Part shown: positions 15,284 to 22,623 of the stretch, piece after piece | Layout: each line of letters starts with the position of its first letter | Position numbering within the stretch: position 1 is the first letter of the stretch | IMG/VR virus record: IMGVR_UViG_3300017760_000022 | Span: 1 to 38,416 of that record | Strand: one strand, 5' to 3' | Length of the DNA: 38,416 nt | Origin: a virus | Translations under genes and position numbers: made by a program | The notes under the pieces: generated by a model | The model's input: only the letters and a program-made list of their open reading frames with translations | What the model was told of the DNA's origin: nothing | Databases searched by the model: none

Positions 15284-18072
15284 TGTCGTTAAAAGACTTA
15301 AAATCAAATCTTGGTGATTACAGAAAGCCAAAAAGTGAACCTCTTGAAGTAAAAGCAAGAATAGAACCTTCTGCGTTTAATACTGTACCATTAACTGATA
15401 AAATAAAAACAAAAAATGATGTACAATATTCAAGACAAACTCCTGAAAAAGTAGGTACTTCTCAGAATAAAGTAACACAAGGTGATAAGTTCAAGGGTGA
15501 GACTGAAGCAAATGAAGTAACACAAGGTGATAAGTTCAAAGGACAAACCGACCCAACACTTGTTAATCAGACAGAAAAGTTTAAAGGTGAAACAAACCCT
15601 ACACTTGCAAATCAGACAGAAAAGTTTAAAGGTGAAACAAACCCTACACTTGCAAATCAGACAGAAAAGTTTAAAGGTGAGACTGAAGCAAAAGAGTTTA
15701 AGTTTACACAAAAGTTTTTAGGTGAGACAACTCCTAAAGAGTTTAAATTTGCACAAAACTTCTTAGGTGAGACAACACCTAACGAATCAGATAGAAGTTC
15801 TAAGTTTTTAGGTGAAACAACACCCAATGAATCAGATAGGTCTTCAAAGTTTTTAGGTGAAACAACGCCCAATGAATCAGATAGGTCTTCAAAGTTTTTA
15901 GGTGAAACGACACCCAATGAATCAGATAGAAGTTCTAAGTTTTTAGGTGAAACGACACCTAACGAAATGTTAAAACAAACTGGTGAATCATTTTTAGGTG
16001 AAACGACTCCACCAGTTGCAGGACAAGGTGATAAATTTAAAGGTGAAACGACACCTAATGATTTTACTTTCAATGGTAACTTAGAAGGTCAAGGACTTGA
16101 AGTACCACAACAGGTTAATTTCTTTACCGATGATAAAGCAGTTGGATTCTCACCATTTATGAGAACCAAAGATGATACTAAATTTACAGGTATAAATGGT
16201 ACTCAATTTGATAACGCATCGTCATTATTAAGTAATTTTAGTCAACAAAGTCCTGGAATATCATTTCAAGCCGGATATGGTCAATATAAGGTAGGAAAAG
16301 CAATTGGTGATACACAAAGATACTCACCAGATGGTGATAGATACATAGATTCATATACAAGTATTGGTGATTTATTACAACAAAGACAATCGCCATCTTT
16401 CTTAGACGAAATGTACTCTAAATTCAATCTTCAAGACCCAGAAGCAAATAAATTTAGTTTAATACCTCAACCATATGTTTTAAGAGGTATACAACGAAAG
16501 AAAAAAGGTGAACCTCAAAGTTGGGGATTTGGATTCCCAATTGATGATGGTTTAATTCGTGGTGGAGCAGTTGCTTCAACTGAAAGAGCTGCAATAGACT
16601 TAGTAAGGATGGGTTCATTCTTTTTATCAGTAAAAGGTTTACTATGGTCTGCAACACAAATTGGAAATCAGAGAAGTAACACATATAATAAAATTTGGAC
16701 TCCTGCAAACTTCTTAGCTGCGATAGGTGGTCAACAAATAGGATTTAAACCTGATAGAAGTGGTATCCTTGGATTAGATACGCTAGGAAAATACACAAAA
16801 ATAGGTGGTGTCATTGAAGGTAATCTTCAAAAACCAAAAAATAATCTAATTTCGTTATATGATAGTTTTGGTACGATTGAAATTGGTAGTGACTTAAAAA
16901 CATTTAGTGGTGGTACTGATTCCTTATATGGTATTGGTCAGACTTTTGTAAAAAGATACACAAATTCATTTATAAAAGGATTGGGTGCAATCGCAACTGG
17001 TAATAAAATTACAGGTCTATCTGATTACACTCAAAAGTTCTTTTTTAAAGAAAAAAATGAAGAAACTGAAGAAACATATTTTAAATCTATACCAACTGAC
17101 CCAGAAGACCTTAAGAAATATGGTGTAGTAGAACAATTAGGTAAAATACAAAAGTTCAATGAAGATAACAAACCAAACCTTGTTAAATCAGATGGATTAG
17201 TAGGGCCAGATATTGTTGACATTGGGGATTATATGATGATTTCTCATGGTCAGTTAATGGATATGGCAGATGATAGAGCGCAGCTTGGAGCTACACCTGT
17301 AAAGCCATCTGATTTTAGGAAAGAGTTAGATGGTGGTTCAAGGGGTAATGCAGAATCAAAAGACTATGACAAAGAAAGTATAGAAACAAAATTTAGCTTC
17401 CCAAGTCCAGGTAAACCTGTCTATGTAGATGGTAAGGCTAGAACTGGTCAAACGGACATGACATATGATGACTCAAAGCTTACTAATTGGTCATCGCATT
17501 ACGATAAAATACAAGCATCAAAAATTGGTGACACAATTCAATCAGACTTAGTTAATTTAGTTTTCAGATTAGGTACTGACAAGAGTAATCTACAATTTAG
17601 AGGAACTGTAACAGGGTTAGCAGAGAACTTCTCACCAAGTTATACTGAAATAAAATATAGTGGTAGAGCAGAACCTGTATATGTTTATGAGTCATTTAAA
17701 CGAGACATATCATTTAATTTTAAAGTATACCCAACATCAAGAGTTGAGATGCAACCATTGTGGACTAAGTTAGAACGATTAGCAACTTATACAATGCCAA
17801 ATTATACAGGAGCAGGATATACTGCGCCGGGTAGTAGTACGAACAAAGAATTAAAACTAACAGTTGGTAAGTTGTATGTAGAAACACCAATGATATTAAC
17901 ATCATTATCATATACATACTCAGACGAGGTTGCATGGGATGTAGATTTTGGATTACCAATGGGTATTGATGTTGCGGTAGGTGCTACTGTACTTGGAAAT
18001 AATATACACGAATATGATAGTGGTGAGGTATTTGTTTTTAGTAGTGATTTTAGAATTCAAGGTGCGAGTTAA
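15283..18072 (+). CDS. Baseplate/tail-tube-initiator protein with N-terminal 15-residue repeats
   Basis: A 929-residue protein. After a polar N-terminus (1-66), about 13 tandem copies of a 15-residue repeat run from 67 to about 263, consensus (S/D)-(S/K)-K-F-(L/K)-G-E-T-T-P-N-E-x-x-x. The middle is mixed. The C-terminal third (residues of about 740-929) looks like a compact beta-rich baseplate domain: IQSDLVNLVFRLGTDK, LQFRGTVTGLAENFSPSY, YVYESFKRDISFNFKVYPTS, MQPLWTKLERLATYTMPNY, and ELKLTVGKLYVETPMILTSL. By position between the tape measure and the gp53-like gene it may be a gp48/gp54-like tube initiator or cap, but I cannot assign it firmly. The repeat block is unusual for such proteins. 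The ATG overlaps the tape-measure stop. Confidence 0.7.
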   Translation: MSLKDLKSNLGDYRKPKSEPLEVKARIEPSAFNTVPLTDKIKTKNDVQYSRQTPEKVGTSQNKVTQGDKFKGETEANEVTQGDKFKGQTDPTLVNQTEKFKGETNPTLANQTEKFKGETNPTLANQTEKFKGETEAKEFKFTQKFLGETTPKEFKFAQNFLGETTPNESDRSSKFLGETTPNESDRSSKFLGETTPNESDRSSKFLGETTPNESDRSSKFLGETTPNEMLKQTGESFLGETTPPVAGQGDKFKGETTPNDFTFNGNLEGQGLEVPQQVNFFTDDKAVGFSPFMRTKDDTKFTGINGTQFDNASSLLSNFSQQSPGISFQAGYGQYKVGKAIGDTQRYSPDGDRYIDSYTSIGDLLQQRQSPSFLDEMYSKFNLQDPEANKFSLIPQPYVLRGIQRKKKGEPQSWGFGFPIDDGLIRGGAVASTERAAIDLVRMGSFFLSVKGLLWSATQIGNQRSNTYNKIWTPANFLAAIGGQQIGFKPDRSGILGLDTLGKYTKIGGVIEGNLQKPKNNLISLYDSFGTIEIGSDLKTFSGGTDSLYGIGQTFVKRYTNSFIKGLGAIATGNKITGLSDYTQKFFFKEKNEETEETYFKSIPTDPEDLKKYGVVEQLGKIQKFNEDNKPNLVKSDGLVGPDIVDIGDYMMISHGQLMDMADDRAQLGATPVKPSDFRKELDGGSRGNAESKDYDKESIETKFSFPSPGKPVYVDGKARTGQTDMTYDDSKLTNWSSHYDKIQASKIGDTIQSDLVNLVFRLGTDKSNLQFRGTVTGLAENFSPSYTEIKYSGRAEPVYVYESFKRDISFNFKVYPTSRVEMQPLWTKLERLATYTMPNYTGAGYTAPGSSTNKELKLTVGKLYVETPMILTSLSYTYSDEVAWDVDFGLPMGIDVAVGATVLGNNIHEYDSGEVFVFSSDFRIQGAS
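15481..16074 (+). repeat. In-frame 45-base tandem repeats (15 residues each)
   Basis: About 13 consecutive units encode variants of KFKGET or KFLGETTPNE. Early units carry TNPTLANQ, later ones TTPNESDRSS; the four SDRSSKFLGE units in the middle are nearly identical at the DNA level, indicating recent duplication. One unit (QTGESFLGETTPPVAG) is a residue longer. It is coding sequence with no spacers, so it is not a CRISPR array. Confidence 0.9.
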
Positions 18073-18074
18073 AT

Positions 18075-18380
18075 ATGAAAAGATACGATAACATACCAGT
18101 AATTAAAAAAGAGGGTGAACGAAAGTACTCTACTACATTAGTATATCCTATAATAAATCCTGAAATTAATGATACTTACATTATAACAAAAGAAGGTGAT
18201 AGGTTAGATAATTTAGCATGGGAATATTATTCAGACCCTACATTGTGGTGGATTATAGCCAGAGCTAATAATATAGGAAAAGGTACTTTGTTTCCAGAAG
18301 TTGGAATACAATTAAGAATTCCCAACGATACACTAAAGTTTGTAAGTGAGTATGATGCGTTAAATAAAATAGAAGATTAA
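18075..18380 (+). CDS. gp53: Baseplate wedge protein, gp53-like (LysM fold)
   Basis: A 101-residue protein. Residues of about 35-92 form a LysM-like domain: YIITKEGDRLDNLAWEYYSD, PTLWWIIARANNIGKG and VGIQLRIP. The Trp-rich WEYY...LWWIIARAN pattern is typical of baseplate LysM proteins, including T4 gp53, which clamps inner wedges around the hub. It is about half the length of T4 gp53 (196), so it is essentially the LysM core with a short N-terminal arm. It starts 2 bases after the repeat-containing baseplate gene and ends 3 bases before the hub gene, consistent with one baseplate operon. Confidence 0.8.
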   Translation: MKRYDNIPVIKKEGERKYSTTLVYPIINPEINDTYIITKEGDRLDNLAWEYYSDPTLWWIIARANNIGKGTLFPEVGIQLRIPNDTLKFVSEYDALNKIED

Positions 18381-18383
18381 GTT

Positions 18384-20141
18384 ATGAGTTTTCAATTAGG
18401 TGCAAGAGCATTGCCAAGACCAACACAGCAAATGTCAAGTAATGCAAGTAGCATTGGTGTCTCAGGAGTAGGACTTCACAGTAGAGCTTATGGAAAAATT
18501 ACACTTACAGGTGGTGGAATTGTTAAATGTTCTTCCAGTTCATTTAAGTCAATAGAAAGTATTACTAATAGTTCTACACACGCAGACTTGCTTACAGATG
18601 ATAGTGGTAGATTAACACCTTTTCCTGTATTAGAAAGTATTTCTATAAATAACGATGGTGGGCAAGATATATCAGACGCAATGTTATTTGAAGCAAGTTG
18701 TAATTGTAAAGTTTATAATCAAGCTCATTTTGACCATATCGAAAAAAACTTTATGACACCAAGACAACGAGTAAAGATTACGATAGGATGGGTTGGTGGA
18801 AATGCAAAAACAGTAACAGGTGAAATCACAGGATTTAATTTCACTATTAACTCTGATTTAAGTTACGATGTTAGTTTAAAAGTAGCAGGAGCGGCAGATG
18901 GTGTTTTAGATGTTGACTACATGACTTTAAAAGATGTAGGTAAAGAAACAGTTAAAGACCCTGAGTCTGGTAAAGAAGTCCCATCAACCGACTTAATAAC
19001 AAACCTTGTTGGAATCTCATCAAAACTAACGGGTAAACCTGCAGAGGGTAAAGCTCAAGTTAGAAGTGGTGGTGCAGGTAAACCTAAAATTGGATTGGTT
19101 AATCACCAAATGGTAAATACGGGATGGTCATCGTTCTTTAATAGTGCAACAGATAATGTTTTACCATATGTAAGATTAGATGAGTTTATTGACTATGTTA
19201 ATAAAAATTCTAAAAGTGTTGCCGGTACTGCAGCTCAAAAGTTTGATTATTCTAAAATAAAAATAAAAACAAAAAATGATTCAAAAATAGCATCAGCAAA
19301 TCCATTAGAAATGATATTTGGTTGGGCATCGAAGTATGGTCCTAATGCAGATTATAGCGCTTTAACAAAAGGTAGTAATCCATTGGCAGGTATTTGGGTT
19401 CAAATTGGGTTTCTGCAAACCACAATGAAAGAACTAAAAAATCCACCAGGAAAAGAAGATTCTCCAAATAGGATAGCAACATCTATGTTCTTAAAAAAAA
19501 TATTTAATAAAATAAATGAAAACTCAGGTGGATATCTTACATTATTTTTATACAATGACCCAGATTCGGATGAGTCTGAAAAAGGTAAATTTCTAATTTT
19601 AAATAAGGGTACTGCAGCTAAAAAACAAGTAAATCCAACAATGATTAGATTAACAAAAGGTTTTGCAAATGGTGTTAGAGATTGCAGTCTTACATCTAAT
19701 TTAGACTCAGACCTAATTGCGTTAGCAACTGCAGCAGCTATGGATGGTGAGGGTTCACCACAATTAGACGCAGTTTTCGGTGGGTGTTATCCAGGTTCTA
19801 TTGGAGAAAATGCTAATGATTACGCAGGAGATTTAGCAAAAGCAATTGAATCACTTGGGGATAATATTAGTGAAGATGATATTACAGGTGCAAAACAAGC
19901 ATTGAAAGCATATGTAAAAAATAACAATAAAAAATATAACCCAAACATTAGTTATGGGTTAGAATGTGAACTTACTGTTGATGGTTACAATTTACCAAAA
20001 TATGGAGATTGTTTTAGCGTTGATAGATTACCATCGAGAATAAAAAATAAAGCATATTTTATAGTAACAAAAATTGGTCAAGAATTTAATGGTGGTGATT
20101 GGTCTACTAAAATATCTGGCTTAATGATGATTGACGCATAA
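18384..20141 (+). CDS. Baseplate hub protein (gp27/gpD-like)
   Basis: A 585-residue protein. It resembles hub proteins of contractile tails (T4 gp27, phage P2 gpD): residues of about 70-165 carry FPVLESISINNDGGQDISDA, then CKVYNQAHFDHIEKNF, RQRVKITIGWVGG and VTGEITGFNFTINSDLSYDV, strands typical of the first hub beta-barrel. The C-terminal part (CELTVDGYNLPKYGDCFSVD, KAYFIVTKIGQEFNGGDWST) matches the terminal hub barrel, where the channel loop is built. The hub is a trimer connecting tube and spike. No lysozyme domain is seen, unlike T4 gp5. The start context is ATTAAGTTATG, with no Shine-Dalgarno. The TAATG overlap with the next gene suggests coupling. Confidence 0.7.
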   Translation: MSFQLGARALPRPTQQMSSNASSIGVSGVGLHSRAYGKITLTGGGIVKCSSSSFKSIESITNSSTHADLLTDDSGRLTPFPVLESISINNDGGQDISDAMLFEASCNCKVYNQAHFDHIEKNFMTPRQRVKITIGWVGGNAKTVTGEITGFNFTINSDLSYDVSLKVAGAADGVLDVDYMTLKDVGKETVKDPESGKEVPSTDLITNLVGISSKLTGKPAEGKAQVRSGGAGKPKIGLVNHQMVNTGWSSFFNSATDNVLPYVRLDEFIDYVNKNSKSVAGTAAQKFDYSKIKIKTKNDSKIASANPLEMIFGWASKYGPNADYSALTKGSNPLAGIWVQIGFLQTTMKELKNPPGKEDSPNRIATSMFLKKIFNKINENSGGYLTLFLYNDPDSDESEKGKFLILNKGTAAKKQVNPTMIRLTKGFANGVRDCSLTSNLDSDLIALATAAAMDGEGSPQLDAVFGGCYPGSIGENANDYAGDLAKAIESLGDNISEDDITGAKQALKAYVKNNNKKYNPNISYGLECELTVDGYNLPKYGDCFSVDRLPSRIKNKAYFIVTKIGQEFNGGDWSTKISGLMMIDA

Positions 20142-20719
20142 TGGGAAGACGAAGAATATATTATCCAGAAGGAAGTATCCAAAAGGGTCTATACACCGAG
20201 GGTGGTGAATGGATGACTGATGATGGTGACGAATGGGTTGGGCAATATCACAAATATACCAACACAGGAGAAATATATACTCAGCCAGTATATGTAAAAG
20301 ATGTATCTGTAAAATTAGTACCACTTTATATATTGAGCGAACAACTTGCGAAAAATACTTTTCAATATAATGTATTAAAAGAGGCAGTTGAAGATTATGA
20401 ACAAAATCTTGTAATACCTGACCCTCATTTGTTTCAACCAACTCAAGAAGATTATGACAATTCTTTTGCAACAAGGTATTTTTACAAAAGAAAGGGAAGT
20501 TCCATTATTAATGAACTAAGTGAAGAAGGATTTGGTGAGTTAGAGAGTGTATACTATCAGAAACTCGAATTAAAATGGAAAATTGCTGGACCTTTAAATG
20601 ATACACCAGAAGAAAAAGGTATTATTGATACCAATAAAAGAACAATTATGTTGTATCAGAATACATTTTTAGGCCTTGAACGATATCTTACCAACTTACA
20701 ACAAGGTGCAAAAATTTAA
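20141..20719 (+). CDS. Baseplate-associated protein of unknown function
   Basis: A 192-residue protein. Its acidic, Tyr-rich start (RRRIYYPEGSIQKGLYTEGG, EWMTDDGDEWVGQYHKYTNT) is followed by GEIYTQPVYVKDVSVKLVPL and a helical C-terminal half (ELESVYYQKLELKWKIAGPL). The phrase 'YTEGGEWM...VGQYHKYTNTGEIYT' looks like repeated short beta-hairpins. It is the last gene of the baseplate run, overlapping the hub stop, and is followed by an early-type promoter, so it is probably a virion protein. I do not recognise a family. An opposite-strand open frame covering its first half is a shadow. Confidence 0.75.
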   Translation: MGRRRIYYPEGSIQKGLYTEGGEWMTDDGDEWVGQYHKYTNTGEIYTQPVYVKDVSVKLVPLYILSEQLAKNTFQYNVLKEAVEDYEQNLVIPDPHLFQPTQEDYDNSFATRYFYKRKGSSIINELSEEGFGELESVYYQKLELKWKIAGPLNDTPEEKGIIDTNKRTIMLYQNTFLGLERYLTNLQQGAKI

Positions 20720-20739
20720 CAATTTCTTAACATTAAAAG

Positions 20740-20771
20740 TTTGGTAGTCTCAAATATTATCACTATATTAG
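20740..20771 (+). promoter_or_regulatory. Bacteroidota-type promoter (TTTG, 20 bases, TATATTAG)
   Basis: TTTG at 20740-20743 and TATATTAG at 20764-20771, spacer 20 bases, 19 bases before the ATG at 20791. It matches the known -33/-7 consensus TTTG / TAnnTTTG except for one base of the -7 box. It marks the switch from virion to early genes. Confidence 0.75.
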
Positions 20772-20790
20772 TAGTGTAAGATTAAGAGAT

Positions 20791-21009
20791 ATGATAAAAT
20801 CAAAACCAAAAAGTAACGGAAAAATTGAAATAGACTTGACAGGTCCTCAAGGTAATGCATATTACATATTAGGAGTTGCAAAAAACCTTTGTAAACAAGT
20901 GGGTGTTCCATTTGAACCACTAATGAAAGAAATGACAAGTGGTGATTATGATAATCTAATCAAAGTGTTTGATGACAAGTTTGGGTCAGTAGTAATAATG
21001 TATAAATAA
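20791..21009 (+). CDS. Small early protein of unknown function
   Basis: A 72-residue basic protein: IKSKPKSNGKIEIDLTGPQG, then NAYYILGVAKNLCKQVGVPF, a helix with MKEMTSGDYDNLIKVF, and the strand DKFGSVVIMYK. The compact alpha/beta pattern resembles small phage proteins of unknown role found near replication genes. It is the first gene after an early-type promoter and is followed 1 base later by another small gene, so the two form an early operon. No family recognised. Confidence 0.7.
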   Translation: MIKSKPKSNGKIEIDLTGPQGNAYYILGVAKNLCKQVGVPFEPLMKEMTSGDYDNLIKVFDDKFGSVVIMYK

Positions 21010-21010
21010 A

Positions 21011-21346
21011 ATGAAAAATATGAAATACGGAATTGAAATCACAAAACCATGGTCAAAAGAAATGTATGACCACAATGACAAAGTAGCAGAATTGATGAAA
21101 GCTGAGATATTACTTAGTATTAAGAACAATAAAAATAATTGGGATAAACTCAATGAACTGATACAACTTTGTGGTGGAATCCAATGGGGAGCATCATACG
21201 GAAGTGATGATGATACTTCAGAATTATACGAAGAAGTTATAAACGAACTTGATAATGTTCAAAACTATTGGTTAAGCGAAGAGTATCCTTACTATGCTGA
21301 AAAAGGATTGGTAAGTGGTATTGACTTAGAGTTTATCGGATATTAA
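21011..21346 (+). CDS. Small acidic early protein of unknown function
   Basis: A 111-residue acidic, helical protein (pattern KPWSKEMYDHNDKVAELMKA, LLSIKNNKNNWDKLNELIQL, then WGASYGSDDDTSELYEEVIN). It follows the 72-residue gene by one base and shares its promoter. Acidic early phage proteins sometimes inhibit host defence or transcription, but nothing here shows that. No family recognised. ATG at 21020 (MKYG) is an alternative start. Confidence 0.7.
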   Translation: MKNMKYGIEITKPWSKEMYDHNDKVAELMKAEILLSIKNNKNNWDKLNELIQLCGGIQWGASYGSDDDTSELYEEVINELDNVQNYWLSEEYPYYAEKGLVSGIDLEFIGY

Positions 21347-21378
21347 TTTGGATAATTCATAAAAGTTTCGTATATTAG
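21347..21378 (+). promoter_or_regulatory. Bacteroidota-type promoter (TTTG, 20 bases, TATATTAG)
   Basis: TTTG at 21347-21350, right after the previous stop codon, and TATATTAG at 21371-21378, spacer 20 bases. The ATG at 21385 is only 6 bases past the box, so the transcript should be leaderless or nearly so. Confidence 0.8.
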
Positions 21379-21384
21379 TTACGG

Positions 21385-22611
21385 ATGAAAATTGTAGATA
21401 GCAACAAACAACTTAAGAAACATATATCCCAACTCTATCGGGAAAGGATATTGGTGTACCCTATACTTACGAGTTTAGATAAACACCCTATAAAGACACG
21501 AGTATCCGCACTAATCATATCAGATGGTACATTAGACCTATTTGTTAATTACAACAACATAGACGCAAGTAAAATAGACGAAAAGGTAGAGTTTCACAAC
21601 TTTAAAGAAGTTTACATAGTAGGAATGAAAGATTTTCTATATCACTATGATTTCTTACCCAATATGTATGATTTAGAAATGTCACTCTTTTGGCAAGCTA
21701 AATCATTCGATGTACAAGAGAAACCCATCTACACTATATTCAGAAGACGACAGGCACCTAAAGCAAATGACCTTATTCCTATATGGAAACACTACGAACA
21801 ATTCGAAGATTGGAAGAAACTTTTTGTCGACTCAAAAATTTCTAAATTCTCACAACTATATGCGAAATCATTACAATGGGTTGAAAAGAATGGACTTTAT
21901 ACGGATTTAGATACACTTGAACATACTCAATATAATACACTTACTACAACATCACGACCATCCAATACATTTGGTGGAGTAAATTACGCAGCACTTAAGA
22001 AAAATGATGGTACTCGTAGTAGATTTATTTCACGATTCGAAAATGGTAAATTGTGCCAATTAGATTTCGATGGATATCACATTCGACTCATATCAAAACT
22101 AATTGGCATAGATATTCCATTAGATAAGAAAGCACATGGGTGGTTGGCAAATCAATATGGAAAAGATATTAGTCAAGCAAAGGCAATCACATTTAGACAA
22201 CTATATGGTGGGGTGGAAGATGAGTACTATCACATACCATTTTTCAAAAAAACATCAGATTACATAAACTCACTATGGTTAGATTTCTTACGAAATCGTG
22301 AAGTGGTTACACCTATTTTACAAAGAAAAATTAAATTTGATGAGAATCTAAATAAAAATAAATTATTTAATTATGTTTTACAAGCGCTTGAAACAGAAAG
22401 AAACATATTTATATTAGATAAATTGTCAAAAATCAATTTGAATCAAAAGTCAGTACCTATATTATATACATACGACTCGATTCTGTTCGATGTTGACGCA
22501 AACGAAGAGAATTACATTAGGGAAGTTAAATCAATAATGGAAAAAGATGGATTCCCTGTCGAGATAGAAATTGGAAACAATTATGATAATATGGTTAAGA
22601 CCAATATTTAG
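21385..22611 (+). CDS. Atypical family-A (Pol I-like) DNA polymerase
   Basis: A 408-residue protein whose C-terminal half carries the family-A polymerase motifs: LTTTSRPSNTFGGVNY (compare Pol I S-S-x-P-N-L-Q-N), motif A LCQLDFDGYHIRL with catalytic Asp227, motif B QAKAITFRQLYGG with Lys266, Phe270 and Tyr274 in the Pol I spacing, LFNYVLQALETE, and motif C YTYDSILFDV with Asp364. Deviations: the Pol I glutamate of motif A (Glu710) is His232, the Asp-Glu of motif C is Asp-Ser365, and the motif B arginine (Arg754) is Ile. Residues 1-170 show no clear exonuclease motifs. Much smaller than Pol I (928 residues). The window also holds the start of a family-B polymerase, so this may be a repair, gap-filling or primase-like enzyme. 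Synthesis activity is plausible but unproven. Confidence 0.75.
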   Translation: MKIVDSNKQLKKHISQLYRERILVYPILTSLDKHPIKTRVSALIISDGTLDLFVNYNNIDASKIDEKVEFHNFKEVYIVGMKDFLYHYDFLPNMYDLEMSLFWQAKSFDVQEKPIYTIFRRRQAPKANDLIPIWKHYEQFEDWKKLFVDSKISKFSQLYAKSLQWVEKNGLYTDLDTLEHTQYNTLTTTSRPSNTFGGVNYAALKKNDGTRSRFISRFENGKLCQLDFDGYHIRLISKLIGIDIPLDKKAHGWLANQYGKDISQAKAITFRQLYGGVEDEYYHIPFFKKTSDYINSLWLDFLRNREVVTPILQRKIKFDENLNKNKLFNYVLQALETERNIFILDKLSKINLNQKSVPILYTYDSILFDVDANEENYIREVKSIMEKDGFPVEIEIGNNYDNMVKTNI

Positions 22612-22612
22612 G

Positions 22613-22620
22613 TATTTATA
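22613..22620 (+). promoter_or_regulatory. Putative late promoter TATTTATA
   Basis: The octamer ends only 3 bases before the ATG at 22624, so if used it would give a leaderless message. It is the sole late-type motif among the replication genes and fits a virion role for the downstream gene. Confidence 0.4.
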
Positions 22621-22623
22621 GTT

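Noticed and set aside
15430-16073. Antisense and +1 open frames over the 15-residue repeat block
   Set aside because: The repeat makes all frames open; the + strand frame continues into a full-length baseplate protein.
15481-16074. CRISPR-like array (regular repeats of about 45 bases)
   Set aside because: Units are contiguous, in frame and have no unique spacers; they encode a peptide repeat.
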